A stretch of DNA of 64,000 nucleotides from Phyllobacterium myrsinacearum (GCF_014138285.1 NZ_JACGXN010000001.1:1291314-1355313), one strand, 5' to 3'. Counted from the first letter of the stretch, positions 48,501 to 58,026 are shown. Numbers and translations: made by a program. Notes: generated by a model not told the origin, from the letters alone.

Positions 48501-50198
48501 CGGATTTTCGACGCGGAAGTTTTTTGCACTGAGGCCGGCCTCGCCACGGGCAAGACCACCCGTAATGCGGGTTTCACCCTCGAGCACACGATCGGCTGAA
48601 TCGATACCGAGCTTCATGCCGGTCGCGTGCCCATCCAGCATCAGATCGAAACCACCTGTCAGCGCTTCGACAGCGCCATTTGCTTTCAGATCGAGCGAAC
48701 CGGCAAGATCGCGTCCGGCAAGTTCTGAAAACGGGGAAATGCTTGATGCCTTGACCAATATGTCGCCGTTGTAAATAAACTTGTCGATGGTACCAGCGAG
48801 CGATGTGCTGAATCCATTGGCAGCAACAAGTGCCTGTTTGAGATTGACCGGCGTTCCAGCCTTCCAATCCCCATTGATCTTCAGCTGTATCAACTCGCCC
48901 AGTGCCTTGGCGATATCGGCACGCTTTGCCGTGATCCCCGATACATCACCGGTTACATCATAGGTAAGCGAACGGGCCGCTGGATTGTCGAGGTTTTCCG
49001 CCAAGCCTTTGGCAACAAGATTGACCGACTTGGATGCAAAACTGCTGGTGGTGAGATTGGTCACATCGATTGTGCTCGACCAGCCATTGTTGGCGCTTGT
49101 GCCAAAGGAAACCGCCAGCACCGCCTTGTCGACAGTCGTTTGGCCGCCTGCAACTGGCAGGATGACTTTCTTGCCGGTGGGATCGGCAATGGAAGCATCT
49201 ACTTTCAGACGACGGAGAAATCCGTCATTGGTGGTATCGCCTGTCGCATCCACCGACAGGGCGGCACTCTTGATGTTAAAGCGGTCAAGCGAGACGCCAC
49301 CCGCATCGCGAACCACGCCATTGACCACCAGAGCCGTATCATTGCCGAAAAAGTCGCGGAAGAGCGGTGGAACCAGCATGGCGATCTGACCATCAAGGGT
49401 GGTTTTGAAACCAAGTCCTTCACCCTGCCGGTTGATCTGTGTATCGCCCGTCAGTACACGCTTGCCTGCCGCGTCCAGTGTCAGTTGCAGAGCGATATCG
49501 CTCAACGGACCGGAACCCTTCAGGGACAGCGCCACGGGCGGGCGGCCCTCGATGTTGAGAAGATTGGCGGCAATTCCGTTCTGCGGTTCATTCAGCGACA
49601 GATCGAGATCAAGCTTCTGGCTTGCATTGGCATAGGCAGCCTTGATAGCGAAATCACCGCCCGGTCCATCGAGACGTTGCACCTTGAGGTTCGAATCCAG
49701 TGATCCGCTATCAAGGGTGATATTACCGGCGAGAGAAATTTCCGACTTGAGCCCGAAAACATTGTCGCCAAAAGCAATCCGGCCGACCTGCAAATCCTGG
49801 AGGATAACTGCCAGCGGCAGTTCCGGCAGGCTGAACCCCTTCGCTTCAGGTGAAGGCAGGCTCTCGTCCGGCAGCGGTTTGCGGATAATATCGATGCGCT
49901 CCGCGCCGAGACTGTTGATATCGAGACGACCACGCAACAACGCCAGACGACTCCAGACAATCTTGGCGTTGGTGATGCGCAACCAGATGCCTTCACGATC
50001 GGCAATAGTGATCGAGCCAATATTAGCTTCCGAGGAAAGCACACCCTGAATGTCGGAAATCGCTATCTGCCGGTTGGGGGTCGACAGCTGCTCTTCGACA
50101 AAGCTGAGGAAATAAGATTTCTCCGCTTCGGCGCTATCTTGCGCCAAAGCCGGTGCTGCAAAAAGCAGAAGGAATATGACTGCGAGTATCCGGGTCAA
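45597..50198 (-). CDS. tamB: Translocation and assembly module protein TamB
   Basis: Very large envelope protein of 1533 residues (E. coli TamB 1259). A signal or anchor sequence covers about 1-19 (ILAVIFLLLFAAPALA), followed by a long region of repetitive beta-strand-rich segments with alternating polar and hydrophobic residues, typical of bridge-like lipid transfer proteins. The C-terminal TamB (DUF490) domain spans roughly the last 350 residues and ends in FFEKDY, an aromatic-rich beta-barrel-like terminus. It overlaps the tamA stop by 4 nt. Works with TamA in outer-membrane protein assembly or phospholipid transport across the periplasm. Confidence 0.93.
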   Translation of the reverse strand: MTRILAVIFLLLFAAPALAQDSAEAEKSYFLSFVEEQLSTPNRQIAISDIQGVLSSEANIGSITIADREGIWLRITNAKIVWSRLALLRGRLDINSLGAERIDIIRKPLPDESLPSPEAKGFSLPELPLAVILQDLQVGRIAFGDNVFGLKSEISLAGNITLDSGSLDSNLKVQRLDGPGGDFAIKAAYANASQKLDLDLSLNEPQNGIAANLLNIEGRPPVALSLKGSGPLSDIALQLTLDAAGKRVLTGDTQINRQGEGLGFKTTLDGQIAMLVPPLFRDFFGNDTALVVNGVVRDAGGVSLDRFNIKSAALSVDATGDTTNDGFLRRLKVDASIADPTGKKVILPVAGGQTTVDKAVLAVSFGTSANNGWSSTIDVTNLTTSSFASKSVNLVAKGLAENLDNPAARSLTYDVTGDVSGITAKRADIAKALGELIQLKINGDWKAGTPVNLKQALVAANGFSTSLAGTIDKFIYNGDILVKASSISPFSELAGRDLAGSLDLKANGAVEALTGGFDLMLDGHATGMKLGIDSADRVLEGETRITGGLARGEAGLSAKNFRVENPQTLVTANGTFATGTANFDFGLDLTDLALLSEKANGGLKVKGSARGSDNIIALAFNAGVPDGELSGRKLTEGAFSFNGLLLKGALDGKVSGLAFLDGVRADLATEFALHKDEKRLSNVQFIAGGTRLRGDVTQDKKGLLQGNLTLASSDVSTAAALFLVEATGKANAAITLAHDDEKQNIDVKGDIDGLKASNVVVGKAAIALAAQDIFKVPSANGTVTATTVSAGGVDISTLDAQATQEGKTTDFKLNAELKNGAKTSVGGSLEPTDKGFLLSLANADLTRGALAARLVQPAAINVAGSNVSFGDIILDIGKGKVTVRGDVAETLDLAVAIDKLPLDIANTVKPDLGLGGEINGTAKIGGTRNKPDVNFNMQARAITAAMLKKAGLDGLNLDAKGTSTTDQLNVDARLTGANGLDASAKGAVPLTQGQLAIDLTLGNLPLRALNGVVKDQNLAGNVTGSGRVTGTLQKPNAEFDLKGSGLSAKPLQEAGLAPLQLAAAGHFANDTLTLSSAKADGPQGFTVSASGNVPVSGSGLGINVTGNIPLSLANRFLADRGTQAKGNIDVTASVSGSFQQPLIRGMFSANGAEVVDPETNLRLQRITLLGSMEGQTVTIRTLSAGLSTGGTVSATGTISTDAAANFPANIQIKLDKARYADGNMVVATLTGALGINGPLTRDPLIAGNINIDRAEISVPESFGGSSAVIDVKHKKTPKAVAQTLKRAKADQPVVATPTARPSVVRLDINVTAPNRIFVRGRGLDTEIGGSVRLTGPATNIQPVGAFDLIRGRLEILGQRITFTEGQVTLVGDLDPELNFVASTTNSDTTVNVAVKGRVSDLNITFSSQPELPQDEVLARLIFNRSISELSPLQIARLAAAAAELAGGSNSSLLDSLRKGTGLDDLDVTTDSEGNAGVRAGRYIRDNVYLGVEAGAAGKTKGTINLDVTPQLKAKGSVGSDGDSGAGLFFEKDY

Positions 50199-52126
50199 AA
50201 CGCCTGTCCTATACCAACGTAGAAAGCAATACTGGGGTCATTTTCCCGCCGGTCGAGTGGCATGGCCACATCGAAGCGGATCGGGCCCAAGCCCGTATTA
50301 TAGCGAATACCAGCACCGACGCCGACGCGCAGTTGCTCGGCAAAGTCAGGGAAAGATTCTTCGCCCACATAACCGGCGTCCACGAAGGCGACAGCACCGA
50401 TTGTATTCGTTATCCTGGCGCGGGCCTCAACCGATCCTTCGACAAGCGACCGTCCGCCGATGACATAATGATCGCCGTTGCGTTCAACGTTCACACCGAT
50501 GTTGCGATAAGCGTACCCCCGCACCGAACCGCCGCCACCGGCAAAGAAAAGCTCGTCCGAGGGCAATTCGGCAATCTCCGCGCCCACGATGCTGCCCAGT
50601 TTCAGGCGGCTGGCCAGCACGAACCGGTCATCCGTACCAAAGCCGAAATAGGTACGGCCTTCTGCCGTGAACTTGGTGGCGAAGTTACCATACTCGACCT
50701 CGTAGAAGGGAGACAGAAGACCTTCCAGATAAAAACCACGCGCCGGATCAACCTTGCTGTTGCGGCTGTCGTAGGTGAGACCGCCAATCAATCCGACAGT
50801 CAGGAAATCCCGGGTACCGAAGAAGTCGTCCTCGAATTGCGATTTGGCAACATTGGCGGTGATCTTGCCAGACAATTCATCGGAGAAAATCTGGGTGAAC
50901 CCGGCATTTGCGGTGATGGAGGTCTGCGTATAGGCGTCGAGAACCTTGCGCTCGCCAATCAGTGACGCGATGAAGTCCGTGTCTGGTGTATAGACACCGG
51001 GCTTGGTGAAACTGGCGCCTAGGAGATAGCTGTATTCCGAAGGATCATAGGACTGGTCGCCAATGCCGCCAATCTTGGCATCAATGCGCAAGCGCTCCGC
51101 CCGGCCAAACAGATTGCGATGCAGCCAGTATGTCTCTAGCCCAAGACCGTCCAGTGTCGAATAACTGCCGCCCGCACCGAAGCGGCGCAGTTTCTGCTCT
51201 TGTACAGCCACGGTGATGGGTAACAAGCCGTCGCTGCCGATGGCATCGCCTTCCTCAATCCGCGCCGAACGGAAGACTTCGAGGCGGGACAGGCGTTTCT
51301 TGGCGCGTTCGATTTCATCAGGATCATATTCCTGGCCCGGTTGCAGACCGGTGATGAAGGCGACGAACTCGGGGTCCATACGTTCGGTGCCTTTGACCTG
51401 TACCGGACCAAACCCCGCCCGCCCGCCGGGATCGACATCGATGGTCGCATCGACCCGATTGTTCTCATGATCGGCGATGACCTCCCGGCTGAGAATCTTC
51501 GCCTTCGGGTGCCCCTGCTGACGCCAAGCGTCAACCACGAGCCGCTCGGCTTTGACAATGGTCGTAGACCGGGCGATCTCGCCGGCGACGTAACCTTCCT
51601 TCTCGGGGCTTTCGACAAAGTCCTTCGGATCCACTGTCGGCGGCGCCATGTTCTTGACGCGCGCAGTCGCGAACAGGAACTGGGATCCGGGTTCGACTGA
51701 AATAACGACTTTCGCCGGCTCCGAAAGAACGGCATCGGGCGGGATGTCACTCGCCTCCTTGCCATCGACCTGAATGCTGATGGTGCCGCCATAACGGCCA
51801 TCGGCGTAAAGCGCACCGAGAATGCGGCGATAATCACCGCGCGCCTTGGCAAGCAGACCCGCCGCACCGGAGGCAGGTTTTTCCTTGTCGGCAAAAAGGC
51901 TTGAGGCACCTTCAACAAGTTTCGTTGTCTCGTCACTCGTGGAAGCCGCGGTTTCGACTGTGTATTTCTGCGGATCAGCGATAACCGAATCGGCATCGTC
52001 TTCCTTCTTGGCGCCCCAGAGATGAACGCCGAAAAGATCAAAGGCCTGAGCAGGCGAGACAAAAGCCGTAAGGGCCAGCAATGCGGCACCGAAACAACTG
52101 GCCTGTGGGCGCTTGAAGTCCATCAA
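50195..52126 (-). CDS. tamA: Outer-membrane assembly protein TamA (BamA/Omp85 family)
   Basis: Omp85-family protein of 643 residues. A Sec signal covers about 1-28 (LLALTAFVSPAQA). POTRA domains fill the first half and a 16-stranded barrel the second. The barrel has the conserved lid-lock-type motif VRGYAYRNIG, and the terminal strand GLGPIRFDVAMPL through YVGIGQAF ends in Phe as outer-membrane proteins do. Coupled to tamB by overlap. An extra low-complexity linker of about 60 residues after the signal (DADSVIADPQKYTVETAAST) precedes the first POTRA. Confidence 0.94.
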   Translation of the reverse strand: MMDFKRPQASCFGAALLALTAFVSPAQAFDLFGVHLWGAKKEDDADSVIADPQKYTVETAASTSDETTKLVEGASSLFADKEKPASGAAGLLAKARGDYRRILGALYADGRYGGTISIQVDGKEASDIPPDAVLSEPAKVVISVEPGSQFLFATARVKNMAPPTVDPKDFVESPEKEGYVAGEIARSTTIVKAERLVVDAWRQQGHPKAKILSREVIADHENNRVDATIDVDPGGRAGFGPVQVKGTERMDPEFVAFITGLQPGQEYDPDEIERAKKRLSRLEVFRSARIEEGDAIGSDGLLPITVAVQEQKLRRFGAGGSYSTLDGLGLETYWLHRNLFGRAERLRIDAKIGGIGDQSYDPSEYSYLLGASFTKPGVYTPDTDFIASLIGERKVLDAYTQTSITANAGFTQIFSDELSGKITANVAKSQFEDDFFGTRDFLTVGLIGGLTYDSRNSKVDPARGFYLEGLLSPFYEVEYGNFATKFTAEGRTYFGFGTDDRFVLASRLKLGSIVGAEIAELPSDELFFAGGGGSVRGYAYRNIGVNVERNGDHYVIGGRSLVEGSVEARARITNTIGAVAFVDAGYVGEESFPDFAEQLRVGVGAGIRYNTGLGPIRFDVAMPLDRRENDPSIAFYVGIGQAF

Positions 52127-52390
52127 CCAGCAAATTCCCTACACATCAGAACACAAACATACACTGCAGGGAACGCGTGCACGCCGCCTACAATTGATAA
52201 AATTCGCCCTTCGAGCTTAAGAAAACGATAACATGCCGGTAAAAGCTGGCCAACCCGCAATGGCACCGGAATGGTGCTGCAACCCAGTGTTAGTGGCCAT
52301 ATGGCCACAAAACCGCGATACAATCACGCCCACAGCTGCAATCACTTTTTATGTGGCGGATGCAATAGTTTGCCCGACGCCACCCCAACA
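52127..52390. other. Intergenic region upstream of tamA
   Basis: About 260 bp, more AT-rich than the neighbouring genes, presumably with the tamA promoter. A perfect palindrome TGGCCATATGGCCA lies near 52296-52310. No open frame here looks coding. Confidence 0.5.
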
Positions 52391-52394
52391 CGAC

Positions 52395-52422
52395 AAGAGC
52401 GCCTGAACCGACAGGCGCTCTT
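52395..52422 (-). terminator. Terminator of dadA
   Basis: Stem AAGAGCGCCTG / CAGGCGCTCTT (11 bp) with a 6-nt loop, 8 nt beyond the dadA stop codon on the minus strand. No long T-run follows beyond the stem's own TT. Confidence 0.72.
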
Positions 52423-52429
52423 GAGCCAT

Positions 52430-53704
52430 TTATTCCGCGGCGGCGAGCCAGCCGGCCTGCGACTTCGTATCGACAGGTATGGCCGCACTGATGTGGCCGG
52501 TGACGATTTCTGCTGTGGCTGCCGACAGCGTCCAGCCGAGATGGCCATGACCGGTATTGTAGAACACGCCCGGACGCTTGCCCGCACCAACGCGCGGCAG
52601 CATGTTCGGCATCATCGGACGCAGGCCTGCCCATGGCACGACATTGGATGTGTCCATGCCCGGAAAGAGATCACGGCTCCAGTCAACCAGCGGCTTGACG
52701 CGGTCATGGCGGATGTCACGGTTCTCACCATTGTATTCGGCGGTGCCGGCCACGCGCAGGCGGCCAGCACCGAGACGGCTGGTGACGATCTTCGCATCAT
52801 CGTCGAGCAGACTGACCCAAGGGGCCGATGACTGGCTCTCGGCATCGTCCAGATTGACCGTGATCGAATAGCCCTTCACCGGATAGATGTTGACGCGGTC
52901 ACCCAACTGGGCGGCAAATTTGCGGCTGGCAATACCAGCGCAGATGACAATGGCATCAAAACGTTCGGTCTCGGTTGGCGCATTGGCAACCGATGCTGCG
53001 CTCCATTCGACCACAACGCCGTCAGTGCCATGCTTCAGCGCCGTTACGTCGGCATCACCAACAAAGCGCACGCCATGACGGACGGATGCGGCTGCAAGGC
53101 CGCGTGTGAACTTGTGGATATCGCCTGTTGAATCGGACGGGGTGAAGAAGCCGCCATAGAACGAGCCGTTCAGGGCGGGCTCAATACTGCGGATTTCTTC
53201 ATTGGTGACAGCACGACGATCAAGACCACCAGCTTCCAGAAGCCTGTTGACCTTGGCGGCATGGTCGTAGCCGTATTTCGAACGGTAAATGTGCAGGATG
53301 CCGCGTTTCTCCAGATCGAAATCGATCTTCTCATCCGCAGCGATTTCGAACATGCGCTTGCGCGCTTCAATGGCGAGCTTCGTCGTGGCAATAGTGTTTT
53401 CTTCATAATGCGGGATGTTCATCACGAATTCCGCCATCCAGGAGTATTTATGCCAGGAAGGCTTCGGGTTCATCAGCAGCGGTGCATCCTTGCGCAGCAT
53501 CCACTTCATGCCCTTGAGCACAGTCGACCAGCTGTTCCACACTTCCGCATTGGATGCTGAGAGCTGACCGCCATTGGCGAAGGATGTTTCCATTGCCGCA
53601 TAGCGGTTGCGGTCGAACACGGTGACGGAATAGCCCTGACGGGCAAGCGCATAGGCGGTCGTTACGCCGGTGATACCGGCGCCGATAATGGCGATGTGGG
53701 TCAT
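52430..53704 (-). CDS. dadA: D-amino-acid dehydrogenase DadA-like flavoprotein, under a glycine riboswitch
   Basis: FAD oxidoreductase of 424 residues. The FAD loop IAIIGAGITGVTTAYALA is at about 4-21, with FANGGQLSAS, SDSTGDIHKF and the C-terminal NTGHGHLGWTLS, all typical of DadA small subunits that deaminate D-amino acids oxidatively at the membrane. The ATG at 53704 follows GAGGAC. A tandem glycine riboswitch lies upstream, so the physiological substrate may be glycine or a related amino acid (glycine-oxidase-type role) rather than D-alanine; this is inference. Monocistronic, with a terminator just after. Confidence 0.9.
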   Translation of the reverse strand: MTHIAIIGAGITGVTTAYALARQGYSVTVFDRNRYAAMETSFANGGQLSASNAEVWNSWSTVLKGMKWMLRKDAPLLMNPKPSWHKYSWMAEFVMNIPHYEENTIATTKLAIEARKRMFEIAADEKIDFDLEKRGILHIYRSKYGYDHAAKVNRLLEAGGLDRRAVTNEEIRSIEPALNGSFYGGFFTPSDSTGDIHKFTRGLAAASVRHGVRFVGDADVTALKHGTDGVVVEWSAASVANAPTETERFDAIVICAGIASRKFAAQLGDRVNIYPVKGYSITVNLDDAESQSSAPWVSLLDDDAKIVTSRLGAGRLRVAGTAEYNGENRDIRHDRVKPLVDWSRDLFPGMDTSNVVPWAGLRPMMPNMLPRVGAGKRPGVFYNTGHGHLGWTLSAATAEIVTGHISAAIPVDTKSQAGWLAAAE

Positions 53705-53766
53705 GGTATAACAGTCCTCAAGCAACACATGGTTTCAGTTTCGCCGTTCACAACGGCACGAAACCC

Positions 53767-54004
53767 CATCTGTCACGGAACCTGAGAGCTTGGCCCTTTG
53801 AGCGCCCGCCGGGTGTTTGTCACCCGTGTCGTCGGCACCGTTTTCCGATCATGCGACCGGGCAGGGCTTTCTCCTTCGGTGGGCATACCCCTTGCGGACC
53901 ATGCCTCTCTCCAGATGTTCTAGACTATTCTGGTCCTTTTGCCTGAGAGTTTCCGGGGCGGTTGCTCCATCGGCGCCGGTTTTACCGGTCTCTCCCAGAT
54001 AGTC
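53767..54004 (-). ncRNA. Tandem glycine riboswitch (gcvT element) upstream of dadA
   Basis: Reading the minus strand, two consecutive aptamers appear. Aptamer 1 (about 54004-53922) opens with GACTATCTGGGAGAGACC and closes with AACTCTCAGGCAAAAGGACC and CCAGAATAGTC, giving a P1 stem. Aptamer 2 (about 53918-53767) opens with CATCTGGAGAGAGGC and closes with GCTCTCAGGTTCCGTGACAG and a CAGATG P1 partner. GGAGCAACCGCC and GAAGGAGAAAGCC are the internal conserved blocks. The region 53766-53705 contains a GCCGTTGTGAACGGC hairpin, a possible expression platform. Strong textbook match in order and spacing. Confidence 0.92.
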
Positions 54005-54111
54005 TGTGCGAACGCGCGACATATATCGCAGTTGCGAGGAGAGAACAACTGGCTAAGAAGCGCCGCAGCAATTATGCTGGATGAAAATGGCGTAACCTTC
54101 CGGAGGAATTC

Positions 54112-54348
54112 ATGAAGCCTGTCTTTCTGCAACTGCAATGCGCACCGGGTAAGACGTACGAAGTTGCAAAAACCCTGTTCGAGCGCGAAATTGTGTCCGA
54201 GCTCTATTCGACCAGTGGCGAGTTTGACCTTCTGGCTAAGATCTACATTCCCGAAGATCAGGATATCGGCAAGTTCATCAACATCAATGTGCTCGATATT
54301 GCCGGAATTGCCCGCTCCCTGACGACGCTGACTTTCACCGCATTCTGA
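54112..54348 (+). CDS. Stand-alone Lrp/AsnC ligand-binding (RAM) domain protein
   Basis: 78-residue protein corresponding to only the C-terminal effector-binding, oligomerising domain of Lrp/AsnC regulators; the DNA-binding HTH is absent. Recognisable are the first strand VFLQLQCAPGKTYEVAKTL and LYSTSGEFDLLAKIYI. GGAGGAATTC gives a perfect ribosome-binding site. It stands divergent from the glycine riboswitch-dadA unit and 173 bp before ilvD, both amino-acid genes. Such small proteins bind amino acids and may modulate full-length Lrp paralogues. Confidence 0.88.
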   Translation: MKPVFLQLQCAPGKTYEVAKTLFEREIVSELYSTSGEFDLLAKIYIPEDQDIGKFININVLDIAGIARSLTTLTFTAF

Positions 54349-54521
54349 GGCGGCCTAACGGGGCGAGACATTACGTCTCGTTTCACGCGTGCGGCATCTG
54401 CATTATGTAATCAATGCAATAAAACACGCCCGCTTTAGGCAACAAAATTCCAATCTTTTGCCATGGAAGCACTTTTTCTGTAAGAGAGCTCCCTCGCCCG
54501 TTACCAGCAGGATTTTCGACA

Positions 54522-56375
54522 ATGCCTCCTTATCGTTCACGCACAACCACACATGGCCGCAACATGGCAGGAGCCCGCGGGCTCTGGCGCGCGACCGGCA
54601 TGAAAGATGAGGATTTCGGCAAGCCGATTATTGCAGTGGTCAACTCGTTCACCCAGTTCGTGCCCGGCCACGTGCACCTGAAGGACCTCGGCCAGCTCGT
54701 AGCGCGTGAAATCGAAAGCGCCGGCGGCGTCGCCAAGGAATTCAACACCATTGCCGTCGATGACGGCATCGCCATGGGCCATGACGGCATGCTGTATTCG
54801 CTGCCTTCACGCGAAATCATCGCCGACAGTGTCGAATACATGGTCAACGCCCACTGCGCCGATGCCATGGTCTGCATTTCCAATTGCGACAAGATCACTC
54901 CCGGCATGCTCATGGCTGCATTGCGCCTCAATATTCCGGTTGTCTTTGTTTCGGGTGGACCGATGGAAGCCGGCAAGGTTGTCTGGGAAGACAAGGAAAA
55001 GAAGCTCGATCTGGTCGACGCCATGGTTGCTGCCGCCGATGACCGTATTTCCGATGAGGAAGTGAAGGCGATCGAGCGTTCCGCCTGCCCGACCTGCGGC
55101 TCATGCTCCGGTATGTTCACTGCCAATTCGATGAACTGCCTTACCGAAGCGCTCGGCTTGTCACTGCCGGGCAATGGCTCCACGCTGGCCACCCATGCGG
55201 ACCGCCGCCGCCTGTTCGTCGAGGCCGGCCATCTCGTGGTCGATCTCGCCCGCCGCTACTACGAGCAGGACGACGAGACCGCGCTGCCACGTTCGATTGC
55301 CTCTTTCGCGGCGTTCGAAAATGCCATGACGCTCGATATCGCCATGGGCGGCTCAACCAACACGGTTCTGCATTTGCTGGCCGCCGCCCATGAGGGCGAA
55401 GTTGATTTCACCATGAGCGACATTGATCGCCTGTCCCGCCGTGTTCCCGTCCTTTGCAAGGTGGCGCCCGCTGTCGCCAATGTACATATGGAAGACGTGC
55501 ACCATGCGGGCGGCGTCATGGGCATCCTTGGCGAACTCGACCGCGCCGGACTGCTCGATACATCCGTCTATTCGGTACACGCGGCCAATCTTGGTGCGGC
55601 GCTCGACCGTTGGGATGTTGTGCGCAGCAAGAACCAGTCCGTGCATGATTTCTTCAAGGCAGCCCCAGGTGGCGTCCCGACCCAGGTTGCGTTCAGTCAG
55701 GAACGTCGTTTTGCCGATGTCGATCTCGACCGCGAAAAGGGCGTCATCCGCAATCTCGAACATGCCTATTCCAAGGATGGCGGTCTCGCTGTTCTTTACG
55801 GAAATCTGGCGGAAGATGGATGCATCGTCAAAACGGCGGGTGTCGACGATTCAATCCTGAAATTCTCCGGCCCTGCCCGCATCTTCGAGAGCCAGGACAC
55901 GGCAGTTCTCGGCATCTTGAATGGCGGCATCAAGCCAGGCGACATCGTGCTGATCCGCTACGAGGGACCGCGCGGCGGACCGGGGATGCAGGAAATGCTC
56001 TATCCGACCAGCTATCTCAAGTCGAAGGGTCTTGGCAAAGCCTGCGCGCTCATCACCGATGGTCGCTTCTCTGGCGGTTCATCCGGTCTTTCCATCGGCC
56101 ACGTTTCACCGGAGGCCGCGGAAGGCGGCCTCATCGGTCTGGTTGAGGATGGTGATATTATCGATATCGACATTCCAAATCGCGGGATTCATCTGGCCGT
56201 TGACGATGCTGTCCTAGCCGAACGCCGGGCACGGATGGAAGCCAAGGGCACCGCAGCCTGGAAACCGGAAGAAAAGCGCAAGCGCAAAATCACCACGGCT
56301 CTGCGCGCTTATGGCGCCATGGCAACCAGTGCCGCCAGGGGTGCCGTGCGTCAGATTCCTGACGACTGGAACTAA
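54522..56375 (+). CDS. ilvD: Dihydroxy-acid dehydratase IlvD
   Basis: Branched-chain amino-acid biosynthesis enzyme of 617 residues (E. coli 616) that dehydrates 2,3-dihydroxy-isovalerate and -methylvalerate. Signatures are [46 protein letters not shown] for the Fe-S cluster, and the C-terminal [19 protein letters not shown]. All conserved cysteines are present. It is distinct from the catabolic IlvD/Edd paralogue at 40346. Monocistronic; its end is 20 nt from the convergent antiporter and shares a bidirectional hairpin with it. Confidence 0.96.
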   Translation: MPPYRSRTTTHGRNMAGARGLWRATGMKDEDFGKPIIAVVNSFTQFVPGHVHLKDLGQLVAREIESAGGVAKEFNTIAVDDGIAMGHDGMLYSLPSREIIADSVEYMVNAHCADAMVCISNCDKITPGMLMAALRLNIPVVFVSGGPMEAGKVVWEDKEKKLDLVDAMVAAADDRISDEEVKAIERSACPTCGSCSGMFTANSMNCLTEALGLSLPGNGSTLATHADRRRLFVEAGHLVVDLARRYYEQDDETALPRSIASFAAFENAMTLDIAMGGSTNTVLHLLAAAHEGEVDFTMSDIDRLSRRVPVLCKVAPAVANVHMEDVHHAGGVMGILGELDRAGLLDTSVYSVHAANLGAALDRWDVVRSKNQSVHDFFKAAPGGVPTQVAFSQERRFADVDLDREKGVIRNLEHAYSKDGGLAVLYGNLAEDGCIVKTAGVDDSILKFSGPARIFESQDTAVLGILNGGIKPGDIVLIRYEGPRGGPGMQEMLYPTSYLKSKGLGKACALITDGRFSGGSSGLSIGHVSPEAAEGGLIGLVEDGDIIDIDIPNRGIHLAVDDAVLAERRARMEAKGTAAWKPEEKRKRKITTALRAYGAMATSAARGAVRQIPDDWN

Positions 56376-56392
56376 CGACGGCTTGAAATAAC

Positions 56393-56420
56393 ACCTACTG
56401 GAAGCGGGCTTCCAGTAGGT
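56393..56420. terminator. Bidirectional hairpin overlapping the antiporter stop codon
   Basis: Inverted repeat ACCTACTGGAAGC / GCTTCCAGTAGGT (12-13 bp stem, very small loop). It spans the last codons and stop of the antiporter gene and lies just beyond ilvD, so one element may end both transcripts. Confidence 0.72.
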
Positions 56421-58026
56421 CGATATCCCGCACCATTTTCGTGGCAATCGTGCTCTCCAGCCGCCGTGCCCTTACAAGGCGGTGAATCTCCTGCCGTTCC
56501 GCCCTGAGCGCGGTAACGCGCAACAGTTTTTCAATCTCTTCGCCGCGCGCAACCTCTTCGCGCTCTTCGCCAAGCTGCATACGCCCGTCAATACGCTTGC
56601 GGTAAAGCTCCATGATGTGGTTGGCGACATCCGTATACATATCGGCATCGGCCCGGCCCGATGCCAGGCTGTGCTGAGCACGCTCGATTGCCATAATCGC
56701 AGCTTCTGCCGCAGCAATACGGGCATAGTCCTCCTCGCGCTGGTTTGAGTCTTCGATCGGCAGATCAATGTTTCGCAACAGACGCGGCAGGCTTATGCTG
56801 GCCATAACCAGCGACAGGATGATGACGCCAGTCGCGAGGAAAATGACGAGATCACGGGCTGGGAACAACGAGCCGTCATAAAGGAACAAGGGGAGAGTCA
56901 GGATACCCGCAAGGGTGATGGCACCACGAACACCGGCAAACGACATGGCAGCAACCAATTGCCAGCTTGGCTTGACGACGGTCTCGCCCTGTCTCCTGCG
57001 TTGAGCCATCGTCACGCGCCATGACACCCAGACCCAGAGAAAACGCAACGCGGCCAGAGCGGCATAGATCACCACGACGTAGACCAATAGCCACCAGGGG
57101 CTGCTCTCGCCGTGCTGCACGTTCTTGACCGCACCGGAGAAAATACCCGGCAGCTGCTCGCCGAGCAATACGAAGATTGCACCATTGGCAGCAAACTGTG
57201 CCGTGTCCCAGACGGCCGTACGCCGCACACGGGTGAGCGCCATGGACTGGGTGGCGTTCTCGGCATAACTCATGGTGATACCGGCCGCTACCGCCGCAAG
57301 GATACCGGAGGCATGGACATGTTCCGCCAAAAGATAGGCGCCGAAGGGGATGAGCAGGCTGATAAGGATTTGCGACCCGCTTTCCTCACCAAGCTTGCGG
57401 GCGAGGAATGCCTTGCCGCGCGTGACACCAATAGTCACGCCAATGCCGATGGCGATGCCGGCGAAGGCGAGCCACAGAAAGGTGAAAAATGCCTCGGTGA
57501 TCGAGAAGCTGCCGGTCAGCATCGCAGCCACCGCAAAGCGCATGCAGACAAGGCCCGATGCGTCATTCAGCAGGGATTCCCCTTCGAGAATATGCATCAT
57601 GCGGGATGGAATAGGCACGCGTGCCGCAATGGCCGAAACGGCAATCGGATCGGTCGGCGAGACAATCGCAGCCAATGCGAAGGCTACGGGCAACGGCACG
57701 GACGGGATCATCCAGTGCACAAAAAAGCCGACACCAATCACCGTGAAGATGACAAGGCCCAGCGCCATTTCCAGAATGATGCCCTTGTCGCGAAAGAGAC
57801 CCTCCTTGGGAATCCGCCAGCCATCGAGAAAGAGCAGTGGCGGCAGAAACAGCAGGAAGAAAATATCAGGATCAAGCTGCACGCGAATGGTGGTGACCGA
57901 GGCAATCGCCGCGCCAAGACCGATCTGCACCAGAGGCAGCGGTACGGCCAAAGGCAGCACGCGCACGATGGAGTCGCTGACCACAACGGCCAGAAGCATC
58001 AGCAGAATGATGGTGATTGTTTCCAC
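56395..58026 (-). CDS. Na+/H+ antiporter, CPA1 family (NhaP/YjcE-like)
   Basis: Inner-membrane antiporter of 543 residues with about 12 helices. The core ion-site motifs VSPTDPIAV (near 125) and EGESLLNDASGLV (near 148) are intact, with FAGVRGAITLAG in the later part. A charged cytoplasmic tail of about 120 residues follows (EREEVARGEEIEKLLRV), like bacterial NhaP proteins. Role: pH or Na+ homeostasis. Monocistronic, followed by the shared hairpin. Confidence 0.92.
   Translation of the reverse strand: METITIILLMLLAVVVSDSIVRVLPLAVPLPLVQIGLGAAIASVTTIRVQLDPDIFFLLFLPPLLFLDGWRIPKEGLFRDKGIILEMALGLVIFTVIGVGFFVHWMIPSVPLPVAFALAAIVSPTDPIAVSAIAARVPIPSRMMHILEGESLLNDASGLVCMRFAVAAMLTGSFSITEAFFTFLWLAFAGIAIGIGVTIGVTRGKAFLARKLGEESGSQILISLLIPFGAYLLAEHVHASGILAAVAAGITMSYAENATQSMALTRVRRTAVWDTAQFAANGAIFVLLGEQLPGIFSGAVKNVQHGESSPWWLLVYVVVIYAALAALRFLWVWVSWRVTMAQRRRQGETVVKPSWQLVAAMSFAGVRGAITLAGILTLPLFLYDGSLFPARDLVIFLATGVIILSLVMASISLPRLLRNIDLPIEDSNQREEDYARIAAAEAAIMAIERAQHSLASGRADADMYTDVANHIMELYRKRIDGRMQLGEEREEVARGEEIEKLLRVTALRAERQEIHRLVRARRLESTIATKMVRDIDLLEARFQ

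Noticed and set aside
47001..48599. Open frame of 532 codons on the plus strand within tamB
   Set aside because: Antisense to TamB, rich in Arg/Gln/Cys with no recognisable domain; a by-product of codon bias.
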